A stretch of DNA of 64,000 bases from Blepharisma stoltei (lineage: Eukaryota; Ciliophora; Heterotrichea; Heterotrichida; Blepharismidae): positions 412,501 through 476,500 of the forward strand of contig CAJZBQ010000012.1 in NCBI GenBank assembly GCA_914767885.1. Reading direction: 5' to 3'. The notes beneath the pieces are model-generated. The model worked only from the letters and a program-made list of their open reading frames with translations, searched no databases and was not told where the DNA came from. This document shows positions 34,157 through 44,941 of the stretch, in pieces; within the stretch, counting starts at the first letter, position 1, and every line of letters begins with the position of its first letter. The translations under genes were made by a program, and so were the position numbers.

Positions 34157-36059
34157 ATGCAGAATAAATTAATTAATATTCATAATTTCATAAAAACCCT
34201 GTAATTTCTGAAGGCAAATCTTGCCTAAAGGATCTATTTTCAATCTCTAAGCTAATTATTTTGCATAAACTATTGCCAATAAGATCGTTTTTTGATATTC
34301 TTTCATTGTTTACAAAAAATACAGTAATGGATCTTCCTGATGATGACATTTCTATGTAATCCTTATTCAGCTGTGATGAGCCCACAGTTTCTCAGAAAAC
34401 AACTTCAATAGACAAATACCATTCGAATTTAATTTGCTCGAAAGGCATTTTTTCCGAACCGCAAGCTTTGAATGATGAAGACATAAACCCTTGGATTCCA
34501 CCAATACCAATTACTCTTGATCCAAGCCAGCAGTACGAATCCTCTAATACATGACTAAAGCAGTACAATTCAGGTCCTATAAAAGCTTTAGATAAACTAA
34601 TAACCGATATCAAACAAAGATCACTCAAGGGCGAAAATCCAAATAAAAAGCAATCTAATTTAGGGGATTTTGACGAATTTTTCCAAAGGATGAACAATGA
34701 TTTAGAGCGCAGGAATAAAGCCCGGGAAAAAATAATCGAAATTACAAAAAACATAAAAGAAAAAGAAATTCAAAAACACCAAAATACAAAGAAAATTCCC
34801 AAAGCACAGAAAGAAGAAACTTTTAACAGGCTGATTAGAGATGCCATAGGCAGGCAGCAAACCATTGAAATGCGGCAAAAAATAAAAGAGCTTTTGCAGG
34901 AGCAGGAATCAAAAGAGCTAAGAGCAAACAGGCTGTCAAAGGATCAAGAAGAAAAACTTGTGGACAGGCTCCAACAGTTTTGGCTCAGAAAATGAGAAAA
35001 AATCGAAGCGAAAAAGAAAGAAAAAGAACTGATCGAAGACGAAGAAGTCGCGAAATTCAAAGAACAGTTTTCTAATAAGAAATCTGATAACGAAGTATTT
35101 GTAAGATTAACTGAGAAAAAAATAATTCCAATCGAAGAAAAAAGAGAAAAAATATATTTTTCTGTTAATGATGCAATAGCATCAGGAAAAAGGCTGATGA
35201 ACTCTGGAAATAAGCATATAAAAAAGAACTCAGAATTTCAAGAAAAAAATTCATCTATTGTTCCAAGAGTAAAATCTCCAAGAAATTTGCAGAATACAAG
35301 TTCAGGGTGAGATACTTTTTCTTTATCGCAATCTAAATTTTCTAAGTAAGCTTTATACAGTACAAGTGTGAGTGAAAAGAATTTTAAGTCAAATAAAAGC
35401 CTTAAAACCGAACCTACTAAGCTTAATTTAAAGGCAGGTGAAAAAGAAATTTCAGTTAAATCGCCAATGTTTAGCACTCAAACCTATTTTCCACCTAAGA
35501 AAAAGGTGTCATTTGAGCCTGTTTTGATTTCCAAGCGTGGCCATATTCCAAGTGCTACTGAAACCTATAAATCCTTACTCCCCCCATCCATGAGCGAACA
35601 AAATCATTAGAAAATCCTTTTTTTTTGCCCAAAAACTAACCCTACATGGGTGAACAAAAAATTTTTTTAATATAAAAAATATTTTGATATATAAGTGATA
35701 ATTATATAATGAAATCCCTTGCTAATTCTACTTAATTTTAAACAACTTGCATTTTAAAACATAAATTTTGCAAATAAAATTAATATTTGCTTTCCAATTT
35801 TTGCTAATTGGAATTTTTTAAATTTCGAAAAATAAAATTTTAGTATAAAATATATATATAAATTTCCCATAGATGGCGCTGTTTGCCCTTGATTTGCCCA
35901 CTGGGGAAATTTTTTGGTTCGACCAGTCCCATATGGTTTGGTCAAACCAAAAAATTTTTCTCATGGGGCAAACAGCGCCATCTATGAGAAATTTCTATAT
36001 ATAAATTTTTTAAAAAAAATTAACCCCACTCAATGAGCATGGAGTTAGGTGGAATTTAA
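34157..36059 (+). CDS. Hypothetical coiled-coil protein (two introns, one MITE, one frame slip)
   Basis: ATG 34157, 2 bp after the phosphatase stop. Residues about 180-350 are a long charged coiled coil (EKIIEITKNIKEKEIQKHQN, KLVDRLQQFWLRKWEKIEAK) and the C-terminus is Lys/Ser-rich. Introns at 34356-34370 and 35346-35360 and the MITE at 35578-36044 restore the frame, which then ends ...ETYKSLGGI at TAA 36057-36059. One base is missing early on: at 34192-34196 a run of five A must be six to join MQNKLINIHNFIK to NPVISEGKS. The total is one base short of a multiple of three, so a homopolymer error is likely. No family is recognised. Confidence 0.7.
34356..34370 (+). other. 15-nt intron
   Basis: GTAATCCTTATTCAG; removal joins DDDISI to CDEPTVSQK and removes a TAA. 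Confidence 0.85.
35346..35360 (+). other. 15-nt intron
   Basis: GTAAGCTTTATACAG; removal joins SQSKFS to NTSVSEKNFK and removes a TAA. Nearly identical to the intron at 33489. Confidence 0.9.
35578..36044 (+). mobile_element. Diverged MITE-IES carrying a nested foldback insertion
   Basis: TTA at 35575-35577 and 36045-36047. The outer ends (CTCCCCCCATCCATGAGCG; CCCCACTCAATGAGCATGGAG) are diverged family termini. The 467-bp length is explained by a ~125-bp foldback insert at about 35860-35995. Excision restores ETYKSLGGI. Confidence 0.88.
35869..35985. mobile_element. Foldback element nested in a MITE
   Basis: Perfect 20-bp inverted ends ATAGATGGCGCTGTTTGCCC (35869-35888) and its complement (35966-35985), extended by AAATTTC/GAAATTT outside. 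A second inner inverted repeat (GGGGAAATTTTTTGGTT / AACCAAAAAATTTTTCTC with GACCA/TGGTC) fills most of the centre, so the whole insert folds. No similar copy elsewhere in the window. Confidence 0.8.
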
Positions 36060-36101
36060 AAATAATGGTATATTGTTCATATTTATTAAAATATTCACTA
36101 A

Positions 36102-36881
36102 ATGGGTCTTTCTGGCAGTAAATCACGGATAAAACCTCCCAAGCCCGGCCAGCGTCTTGCCAACACAGGAATTGAAGACTTTGACAGTGTTTTCACTAAG
36201 TGTGAGCCATTACTCAAGCAAGTCCATGAAATCAAAGTTGAGCTCGATTTACGAACAACAGAATTCATTGAATCACTTGGAGCCCAAAGCCAATGAGAAG
36301 AGCAGCACAGTTTTGAAGAGTTAGTAAGGCTTATGCTTATCGTTTTTTCCACTATGGCCAGAGGTGATTTAGAATCTCTTAGCCTTACCTACTCAGAAGA
36401 AACTTCCCCTTACATAGATTTAAACCCCAAGCTTCTAAACTCAAGTTCAAGAAAAATGATGAAAACCTATCGCGAATTAATTAAATTCATTGAAAGTCTT
36501 CGAGAAAAACTTGCTTTGCTTGATGATCAACTGTCAGAACTAGCTAATAAATCCCAAGATTTCCCTCATAAAGTAGCTAGTCTGGTTGATGAATTTTGCA
36601 TGGTTGATAAAATCGCTGCAATTAAAAACACAAATAAAAATTGCAAAGAACTGGAGCAGGCTCCTGCTTATTTGAAAGAAATGATAAGGATTTCTAATGA
36701 AATCAGGCCAGATATCATAAAAGCTTGCAAGAAAGCTGCAGAAGATCACTTTTTTGCAGACCATTTAATCATCTGCGGACTGCAGGCGAGAAATGAAGGC
36801 TTGCGGCATCCAAGTGATATAATCAATCGATATGGTGCTTCTCGGCACACTACTACTGTAAAAAAATCAATGACAAGCTAG
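36102..36881 (+). CDS. Hypothetical helical protein with possible N-myristoylation
   Basis: 259 residues, one TGA Trp. It begins MGLSGSKSRI, fitting the N-myristoylation pattern MGxxxS plus basic residues. The body is largely helical (KVELDLRTTEFIESLG, SLREKLALLDDQLSELANKS) with a Cys-containing middle (ICGLQARNEGL). No family is recognised; membrane attachment by a lipid is inference. Confidence 0.7.
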
Positions 36882-37041
36882 GGTCCATTTATCAGTCAAT
36901 AATTGTTACGCAATTATTTTTACAATAAATTTAATTATTCTATAAAAACCTATTTCATAATATCTTATCATTCACTTCTTTTTAACTTAATTTCTTTATA
37001 AAGATATCCAATAGTCTTATTAATTCTAATCGTTTAACTTA

Positions 37042-38154
37042 TTAAGCTGCTGGCGCAAAGCCGACTCTTGAGTTGCCATAATCAAAGAGTGTATAATAAG
37101 CTCTGATAAAGACGTCCCCAAGGATGAAATCATGCTCCATTTGAGCTCCGAAGTCAGCTCCTTCAAGTCCTCCTTCGCAGTCAGTTATATTTTGATTTAG
37201 AGATGTTAAGTTCAAAACATATTGATAAGGAGTCAAAGGATAGTCTTTGCCACCAAGGGTGAAGGTGATGTTAGGGAGGGTGTTAAGATTTGAACAGTCA
37301 GTGTTGATGATCCCAATCTTGACTCTCATATAATCCATAATTTTGCTTCTGGTAACTAATAGAGATGTACCAGTATCAACAATACCTTTCAGGCCGGAAA
37401 ATGGAATTTTTTCAGTTCCAATTGAAACTTTATCGATGTTTATTAACCAATAGGTTTGGTTGCTGAGGGAGACATATGAGAATGCTGATTTTCCGAGGCT
37501 GCTGATTGATCCACCTAATATAAGTTGGCTGCCAGGGGCATTAACAACTTTGCTGAGATAAACAGAGAACTGGTTAGCAGGAATCAGCCCTGTTTGGTAC
37601 AAGGAATAGAAAGTAGGAGGAATGTTGTTCACTGCAATTGAAGGCCAGGCCATGCCAAGGATTCCGTCGAATTTTCCTGTGATGAAGGCAACTCCTTGTA
37701 AGTCGGTAACTTCGCCAAAAAGTACTTTAGGAATAGTAAAGTTTCCCCAAGTGACTGTATCTTGACTTGTGAATCCTTCCACAGATCCAGAGCCATAAGA
37801 TATGCTGAAGGATGTGCCATTTTTCACATAAGTGCTGGAAGCAGATGACTTATAAGTATCATGGGTGAAGCAAGCCAAGGTTTGGCAGCTATAGGAAGGC
37901 ACCCACAAATTGGAAGACCCAGTGTCAAAAATAACCTTGAATTGTTGGGCTGGAGTCCCAATTCCAATTGTTCCATAGTATTCAGCATCTTGGTAGTTAA
38001 CGATTGGGACATTGCCTGTTGATGCTCCAAATCTGGTGTATTTCCTTGGAGTCTTGTAGTAAGCATGCAACTCTTGGTTGGTTTTGAGAGGATGCAGAGG
38101 GACTTGGATGATCGCAAATGCAATTCCTAGAAGGAATAATAATTTCACCACCAT
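37042..38154 (-). CDS. Pepsin/cathepsin D-type aspartic protease
   Basis: 370 residues, ATG 38154. Signal peptide (KLLFLLGIAFAIIQVPL), short propeptide, then two catalytic motifs FDTGSSNLWVP and GIVDTGTSLLV, the flap tyrosine region SISYGSGSVEGF, and the C-terminal FILGDVFIRAYYTLFDYGNSRVGFA. Intact, no IES or intron. Several NxS/T sites suggest glycosylation. A lysosomal/food-vacuole protease is the likely role. Confidence 0.95.
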   Translation of the reverse strand: MVVKLLFLLGIAFAIIQVPLHPLKTNQELHAYYKTPRKYTRFGASTGNVPIVNYQDAEYYGTIGIGTPAQQFKVIFDTGSSNLWVPSYSCQTLACFTHDTYKSSASSTYVKNGTSFSISYGSGSVEGFTSQDTVTWGNFTIPKVLFGEVTDLQGVAFITGKFDGILGMAWPSIAVNNIPPTFYSLYQTGLIPANQFSVYLSKVVNAPGSQLILGGSISSLGKSAFSYVSLSNQTYWLINIDKVSIGTEKIPFSGLKGIVDTGTSLLVTRSKIMDYMRVKIGIINTDCSNLNTLPNITFTLGGKDYPLTPYQYVLNLTSLNQNITDCEGGLEGADFGAQMEHDFILGDVFIRAYYTLFDYGNSRVGFAPAA

Positions 38155-38454
38155 TATAAAATTATAACTAAAATTTCCACTAGCTAATTTTTATCAAGTT
38201 TTCTCAGAGTGAATGAGAGTTTCTTAATAAAGCAAAATTTATTGCAATCCTTAATGTAAGAGTGGGCATTAAGGGAGATAGAAAATAAAATAAAAGGGAA
38301 GCTATTAATAAGATGGAAATTTCTTGATTTTCGTATTTTATTTGTAATATGCACTGATACTTATCAGTTCAAAGTTATATTTTTTGTTGATAGATTTTTA
38401 AACGCTTTTACCATTTTGATTTCTTTTTCTTCTCATAAAATCTCCTAAATATCC
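38155..38454. other. Divergent promoter region, nothing recognised
   Basis: 300 bp AT-rich spacer between divergent genes. No motif or repeat is supported. Confidence 0.6.
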
Positions 38455-39454
38455 ATGTTAAGAGGGGTAAAAGCTCAGTACTTCGAAGAACAAGCTGTCG
38501 GCAAGCATATAAAATCTTCCAAAAAGCGCTACACTTGAAAATTCACTCTCGAAGGCCAGGAAGTGACAGTTGATCTATTTGCAAGCAAATACTCAGGCAA
38601 GAGGACAATAAAAGTGGACGGTGACATAAAATTTGATGGGAAAAAATCAGGGTCACTGTTTAGCTTTCCCTTTCATATTGGTAGCCACTTGGTCATCGTG
38701 ATGGAAGTAGACAAAGCTTATGATTTGAAAATAGACAGCATTTCGTTTCTGACTCTATACCGAGAATCTACATCCTTGAGCATGAAAAACTATGAATCCT
38801 GAGAAGCTGAAGACATAAGTCCTTCGCCAAGCAACGCTTATCGTGACCGCAGTGAAACATGGGCTGGAGGATATGCACCTCCTGTACGCCAGACCTCAAT
38901 TGAAGAACTGCATATTGAAGACTGGGAAAAATACGCAAAACCTTATAAAATTTCTCACCCCTCCTCCCTGACTGATCAAAAATTTTTTTTAATATATAAA
39001 TGATAATTATTGTCATGCAATCTCTTATATTTTGCTGAATTCTAATAGCTAGCGTTATAGACATAAATTTTACAAATTAAATTAATTTGCATTCTCTAAA
39101 TTTTGTGAATGGGATTTTTTTAAATTTCAAAATAAAATTTTGCTAAAATAATTTAACACTTCATGAATGAGTCAGAGAGAAATTTACCAGACAGCTATGA
39201 GAGAAAAACTCCCTATCAAGCCTCACCCAAAGAATGATTTAGTTATGAGAGACTCGATGAAAAACCCATTTGAGTTTGCTGAAGATATAGACTCCAGATA
39301 TGTTTTCAGGCCAAAAGCAGACTCAGAATCTTTTGTAAATGGGCCGAAAGACTTGGCTGATGAGTCTAATCATAATGATAGACAAAGTTATAGAGCTTCT
39401 GAATTTAATACGTATAATCCTGGACGCAGAGCAGCTGGCTCTTATATGCTTTAA
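38455..39454 (+). CDS. FAIM-like beta-sandwich protein with a long C-terminal extension
   Basis: 260 residues after excision of an IES. RYTWKFTLEGQEVTVDLFAS, SGKRTIKVDGDIKFDGKK and FSFPFHIGSHLV follow the Fas-apoptotic-inhibitory-molecule pattern (strand, S-G-K-R-x-I-x-V-D-G, strand). The first conserved Trp is TGA. The extension (about residues 115-260) is charged, with no known domain, and ends GRRAAGSYML. The FAIM assignment rests on a short motif, so moderately sure; alternatives would be another beta-sandwich family. Confidence 0.7.
38958..39171 (+). mobile_element. Eroded MITE-IES, TCA repeats
   Basis: TCA at 38955-38957 and 39172-39174. The left end CCCCTCCTCCCTGACTGATCAAAAATTTT is recognisable, the right end (AACACTTCATGAATGAG) barely so; the interior matches the family (atatataaatgataattattgtcatgcaatctc). 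Removal joins KPYKIS to QREIYQTAMREK. Confidence 0.82.
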
Positions 39455-39624
39455 TATAAATATGCTTATGATAATACTTTTCTTAATAAAGAAAATACTG
39501 CAATTTGTGAATAGTATTTATAAAGCTTTTTTATAAATCTATGAAATATATATAATTAGAATTTTTTGCTAATTAATATTAGACTGCATAATTAAAGACT
39601 TATTATGTAACGATTTCTAATATT

Positions 39625-41004
39625 ATGTCTAGCATATGCTCTTTTGAAGATAATAGGGTTTCTTTATATCTTGACGAAACCCCTACTTTAGGTCCTCAGC
39701 AAACTACTGAAAATAAACAAGAAACTAAATATGCGACCTTTCAAGAACTATCATCAAAACGTCAGCAACTTGACAATTTCTCAGAGCCCAGAGCTCGCCT
39801 TCATGAACAATTTGAAAAACAACTAACTGCAGCTGAATTTTTTGAAAAACCTGACATTGTCCCATGTCCTTGAATAGAATTTAAATTTGACGAAATTGAA
39901 ATTCAAGAATCTCCAAGCAGCTGCAATACATCAAAAACGCCTGAATCTGAAGCAAAAATAGAAATCCAGCAAATGTCCAGTTCTAAGCAGCATGAAATAG
40001 TTAAAAATTTAGAAAAAGAAATTGATGAGTTAAAAAGAGAAATCAGAAAGCTGAGGGATGAAAACCATGAAAATGAAAAATTGAAAACAAGACTAGGAAG
40101 AATTGGAGACTTGGAAAGGGAAAATGATGAATTGCATATATTGTTGAAAGCCCAAGGAGAAAAATTAAAGGAAAGCTTGGGAAGTGAAAGAGAATATGCA
40201 GAAATGGTGAAGGAAATTGATAAGGAAGTCAATAGGATTAAGAATGAATTGGAAGCTAGTGAGGCGCAAAAATGGGAAATAAGAAAGCAGTTTGACTTGC
40301 TAAGCAAAGCTTATCAGGATATGAAAAATGACTATAGCAATGAAATGCAAATTCTTAATGAAAAAACAATTGCTCAGACAAGTGCATTTCAAGATATCGA
40401 TTGCAAACTAAGAGTAAGTGAGCTTAAAGAAGTAGAAAATCAAAATTTAATTGATCTAGCTAACAAAAGAATTTCAGAACTGCAAGAAGCAATAAAAGAT
40501 AAAGACAAGCAGCTACAGCTCCAGAGCAACTCATTAGATGAATACCGAAGTCAGCTTGAAGGCTTCGAGCCAGTGTCTCGCTATCAATCTCGCTTGGAAA
40601 ACTGTCTCCGAGAGCTCGAACAAAAACTTGCCTTTAGTGAAGAGGCACGATTTGAGCAGATGAAATTATACAACGATCTTCAAAAAAAATTTTCAGCTCA
40701 AGAAACTGATAGGATCAATCCCCGCAAAATACGTCAGCTTGAAGACTTGTTTATCAAGAACGGTGAAAAAATCGATGAACTATCAACAAAAATTTACCAT
40801 ACTTTAGACACAGCACTTACTGCAAGAACTGAGTGTGAGCCAAAATTCAAAAAAATAAAGCCTAAGAAGAAAAAAAGCCCATACTCAGAGCAATTCTTAA
40901 ATAGACTTCATGCTGATAGAAAAAACCCTTGTAACATCTGCATAAAAGAGCACGGTCATGAATGGGCGAGATCTCCAAAAAGCAAAATTAATATCATAAA
41001 TTAA
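39625..41004 (+). CDS. Long coiled-coil protein with a C-terminal CxxC...HxH site
   Basis: 459 residues, one TGA Trp (CPWIEFKF). Residues about 115-360 form a continuous coiled coil (EIVKNLEKEIDELKREIRKLRDEN...). The basic C-terminus has CNICIKEHGHEW, a possible small metal site. Structural or ciliary/basal-body proteins often look like this, but no family is recognised. The stop (TAA) touches the next start. Confidence 0.8.
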
Positions 41005-41616
41005 ATGGAAAGCTTTCTAATTATTCATAATGTCGCAAAAAGACACAATATAGGCAGTATCCTTAGATCTTCTGCAGCCTTTAGCGTATCAGAAATTTGA
41101 ATTGTAGGGCAACGAAAACTTTCAACATTTGGAAATCAAGGGACAGCCAAAAGGCTGATTTATCGATATTTTGAGAATTTAACTAGCCTGAAAGAATATG
41201 CTGCAGGCTTAGGAATAGAAATTTGTGGAATTGAAATTATGGACTCGTCCAGAAATGTTTGGAATTCCCCATTCAATAAAAGCACCGCTTTTATATTGGG
41301 AAATGAAGGAACTGGACTATCAGATATCGAAAAATCAATTTGTGATTACTTCATATATATTCCACAATACCGAAGCAACACAGAATCCTTAAACGTCTCC
41401 GTAGCAGCAGGAATTGTTTTAAGCCATTTCGCACGTAATTTTTATATAGATTTCGCTAATTTCGTTGAATCTTCTAGAGAAGGCGAGAAATATGAGCTAG
41501 ATGACATAACAGGGCAGAAAGCAATGATGAAAAGAGCTGAAGAAATCAGAGAAGAGAGAAAACAAAATCGTGAAAAAGACGTAGAAGAGTCCTTAGGGGA
41601 ACTTTATTCGGAATAA
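41005..41616 (+). CDS. SpoU/TrmH-family RNA 2'-O-methyltransferase
   Basis: 203 residues; ATG immediately follows the previous stop. SPOUT motifs: NVAKRHNIGSILRSSAAF (motif 1), FILGNEGTGLS (motif 2) and SLNVSVAAGIVLSHF (motif 3), which together form the AdoMet-binding knot. Such enzymes methylate ribose 2'-OH in rRNA or tRNA. The C-terminal tail (KRAEEIREERKQNREKD) is a charged helix. One TGA Trp (EIWIVGQRKLS). The target RNA cannot be told. Confidence 0.9.
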
Positions 41617-41632
41617 TTACACGTATATAAAA

Positions 41633-43255
41633 ATGGATTTAAAATGGTTCGCACTACTTATCGCGGTCACTTTGTCCGCTGATTGCGTTTTAGAAAATTT
41701 TGCTATTGGAGATGTGAATATTACTTCAGAGGCTCAATTTAAAAACTTCACAAAGGAAAATGAACTGTTTCTTCTTGGAGTTTCAGCCAAATGGTGCAAG
41801 AATTGCTGCCATTATGAGCCGATCTACAAGCAAGTACTGGAGGTGCTTGATACCTTAACGCCAAGAATCAAGCTGGCAAGGGCTGATATCAGCAAAACCA
41901 ATTTCATCAAAAAATTTATGGCAGAAAATGATGAGGTCCCTGTGATTTATGCAGTGAAAAAAGGAAAGTTTTATAAATATCATGATTACGTGAACTTTGC
42001 AAAAATTGTCAATTTTGTAGACAGAATGTATTTACCAGTTATAACTTTGAAGAGTGAAGAAGAAATTGAAAAATTTTTAACGCCGCCAGAAGGCAATAAT
42101 AACTATTTGACACTGGTTGCTTTTATATATGACGATGATGATGCTGATGACTCTTTAGCAAAGCAATATGAAAAAGTCTCGATGGCTCTGGCAAATTGGG
42201 TGAACTGCCAAGTGGGAATTGTGAGAGACAAAGCATTGATCAAAGAATTAAAGCAAAGAGAAAAATGGATTCCTTACTTGAACAGCCTAGTTTTAAGTAA
42301 AAGAGGAGCCGATGATAAAGTTCTAGACTTAGCGCTCCCTCAGAACTTAGGGAATTGGATAACTAGAAACGGTGTAGGGCTGGTTGAAGAGCTTACCCCT
42401 TATAATTATCAAGTCTACAAAGGAATTGGACTGCCTATGCTCATCATGTTTCTAGACAAAAACAATGTTAATATGGACGAATATCTTGATATTTTCAAAA
42501 AAGTCGCCAGGGACTTTGAAGACCATATAAAATTCGTTTGGCTTGATGGCACTGAAGAAATCAATAAGCAAAGAAAGCGAAAAATTGGGCTTGTGACTGA
42601 AATTCTTCCAAGTCTCGCTTTTAATTTAGCAGATGGAAGAATTTACCCATATTTGGAAGGAAAACCAATTACAAGGGAGTCTATTGCAGAATTTGTAACA
42701 GAATTTTTAGAAAATAAGCATTCAGTCAAAAATGTCCCTGACTATAAGCCAGATATTGAATTAGAAAAGAAATATAAAGACACTCCAATAGTCACAAGAG
42801 AAACTTTTGATGAATTGGTGCTTGGTGAAGGCTTTGACGTTGTAGTGCTATTTTATTCTTCCCACAAAAATCAGGAATCATACACAATAGCTCCTTACTT
42901 CAATAAGCTTGCTAAAAGATACGGCGAGCTGGAATTTACAAATTTGCGAGTTTATAGGATGGATGTAGCAATACAGTCAGTCCATAAATTTGTTAAGACA
43001 GATACTATTCCTTCGATTTATTTATTCCCAGCTTTTCACAAACATCCGCCTTATATAAGATACACTGGAGACATGGATGTGCTTAGGATGATGTTTTTCG
43101 TCGAAAAGTACGTAGATGTTAAATTCGAACTGCCTGATGTTCCACATTTAAGTCCAGATGAAGCTGAGGAATACTGGGATAAAAAGTCCAAGCTAACTCC
43201 TGAACAGCAGCAAGAAGAAGCCAAAAGGCATGAAATAAGACACTTTGACCTTTAA
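41633..43255 (+). CDS. Protein disulfide isomerase-like protein, one active site
   Basis: 540 residues. Signal peptide (WFALLIAVTLSA). The N-terminal thioredoxin domain has AKWCKNCCHYEP, with CKNC where PDI has CGHC. The middle domains are thioredoxin-like without cysteines. The C-terminal thioredoxin domain reads YSSHKNQESY, so its CxxC is lost, while the surrounding fold motifs (TDTIPSIYLFPAF, IRYTGDMDVLRMM) remain. The C-terminus HFDL resembles a KDEL-type ER retention signal. A reductase or chaperone of the secretory pathway is likely; the CKNC pair may shift its redox behaviour. Confidence 0.85.
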   Translation: MDLKWFALLIAVTLSADCVLENFAIGDVNITSEAQFKNFTKENELFLLGVSAKWCKNCCHYEPIYKQVLEVLDTLTPRIKLARADISKTNFIKKFMAENDEVPVIYAVKKGKFYKYHDYVNFAKIVNFVDRMYLPVITLKSEEEIEKFLTPPEGNNNYLTLVAFIYDDDDADDSLAKQYEKVSMALANWVNCQVGIVRDKALIKELKQREKWIPYLNSLVLSKRGADDKVLDLALPQNLGNWITRNGVGLVEELTPYNYQVYKGIGLPMLIMFLDKNNVNMDEYLDIFKKVARDFEDHIKFVWLDGTEEINKQRKRKIGLVTEILPSLAFNLADGRIYPYLEGKPITRESIAEFVTEFLENKHSVKNVPDYKPDIELEKKYKDTPIVTRETFDELVLGEGFDVVVLFYSSHKNQESYTIAPYFNKLAKRYGELEFTNLRVYRMDVAIQSVHKFVKTDTIPSIYLFPAFHKHPPYIRYTGDMDVLRMMFFVEKYVDVKFELPDVPHLSPDEAEEYWDKKSKLTPEQQQEEAKRHEIRHFDL

Positions 43256-43417
43256 GTTAATTAGACTTTATGAAATAATTTACGCAATTTCTTTAGGTTG
43301 ATTAAGAGATAATATGCTGCTTTTGATTGAATTCTCATAATTAGATCAGATCAATGCCCTTTTTTTATAAAAATAGAATAAAGCTTCTGCAGATTCAATG
43401 ACCTACATCTAACTCGA

Positions 43418-44789
43418 TCAGCCTACTTGCTCTTCTTTATAATTTAAAATTCCCAATAAAGCATTTCTATATTTACAATATAAGAACATCGAAGCATAAC
43501 TTAAAGCCGCAGTAATTACTATGGTAAAAACGACAAAGAAAGTTATGGGATTTGACGTAGGCTTATAAAAATAAGTTATAGTTTCATTAATAGGAGGAAT
43601 TTCCCAAAAATCCTTCTTTATTATTCTGTTCTTGTCAATTAATAAATTTGCTGAAAACGTTTTATTTTTATAAGATATAACCGCATTGATAAAAGCCAGA
43701 TTTTTTACAGATTCACTGAGATTTTCGTTATTTTTAAAGTCTTGTCTCTTTGGTGGGACCAAAATATCAAAATGCAACTCACTTGCGTCGAAAAAGCTGA
43801 ATAAAGCTTCAGTCAGGTATTTTTTGTCACTTTCTAATTCCCCTCTACTTGAGCGAATAAAAAATTTTATTCGCTCAGGAGTTAATTTTTTAAAAAAACA
43901 TTACATAGTAATAATACCCCGATTCGCAAAAATTGGAAGGCAGAAATTAATAAAATTTACGTTTTAAAATGCAATCTACTTAAAATTCTACAGAATTAGC
44001 AAAAAATTTTTTTTTTGTTCGCTCACAGGAAGCAGTTTTTTAACAAAAATATAGGGATTTTCCAATGGGCTCGTTCGCTCATGGATGGGGAAGTAAAGTA
44101 TTAAATATTGGAGAAACATGCATAATAAGCTCAGTAGAGTTTGGAGAAGAGTTTTCTAACTCCCCCCCCCCCCTCCGTGAGCGAACAAAACCATTAGAAA
44201 AATCGCCATTTTTTGACCAAAAACCCACCCTCCGTGAGTGAACAAAAATTTTTTTAATAGAAAAAATTTTAATGGAAAAAAATTTTGATATATAAGTGAT
44301 AATTAGTATAATGAAATCTAGAGCTAATTCTGTTTAATTTTAAACAAATTGCGTTTTAAAACATAAATTTTGCAAATTAAATTAATATTTGCTTCCCAAT
44401 TTTTGCAAATTAGGATTTTTTTTTAAATTTCGAAAAAATATTTTTTATATAAAATTTATATATAAATTTTTTTTTAAAAAAAAAAATTAACCCCCCTCCG
44501 TGAGCGAACAAAATTTTTTTGTTCGCTCACGGAGGGGGGGGGGGGGGAGTAAGACAATGTAATGTAATGATGTGGAATTTGTGTGAGTGTTATTGAGGAG
44601 AAGGACTAGGGAGTTCTGCAAGTTGCCTGTGGAGTTTGAGAAAATAAAGATAAGATCATAGAGTTCGTAAAAAGCATTGTGTTTGCCACTGATTTCTTGG
44701 TAGAAATTGTTGAGCAACAGTAGTGCTTCCGATTGCATATCAGCGCTCAGAACATATAAAGGGAAAATTAAAATTGCATAGTAATTCAT
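43418..44789 (-). CDS. Type I membrane protein of unknown function
   Basis: 239 residues after removal of two MITEs. ATG 44789 gives a signal peptide (MNYYAILIFPLYVLSA). The lumenal part has several N-glycosylation sites (NST, NNT, NTS-type), then one TM helix (FFVVFTIVITAALSYASMFLYC) and a short tail (KYRNALLGILNYKEEQVG). Both IESs use TAA repeats. The exon between them is only 60 bp (44097-44156). No family is recognised, though the layout is like a TRAP- or CNIH-associated ER protein. Confidence 0.78.
43838..44093 (-). mobile_element. Diverged MITE-IES
   Basis: TAA at 43835-43837 and 44094-44096. Hairpin at left (TTGAGCGAATAAAAAATTTTATTCGCTCA), right end GGATGGGGAAG. Removal gives FNTLESDKKYLTEALF on the minus strand. 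Confidence 0.87.
44160..44549 (+). mobile_element. Full-length young MITE-IES (390 bp), hairpin at right
   Basis: TAA at 44157-44159 and 44550-44552; GTGAGCGAAC terminal copies with one GTGAGTGAAC inside. Excision gives SLHYIVLENSSPNSTELIM. Confidence 0.94.
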
Positions 44790-44941
44790 TTTAATTATCA
44801 GAGTAAAAGAGAATTTCAAATGAATTATTAATATTAAATTTTACATAATTCATTTATTTTGATGAAAGTTTCTATACACATTATAATGATTCGGAATTTC
44901 TTTATAAATAAAAACATCTGAAAAGTAAAGAGCCTATTTCT

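Noticed and set aside
34188-34754. Two minus-strand frames between the phosphatase and coiled-coil genes
   Set aside because: They are antisense to a plus-strand frame that has a 15-nt intron restoring it and continues into a clear coiled coil.
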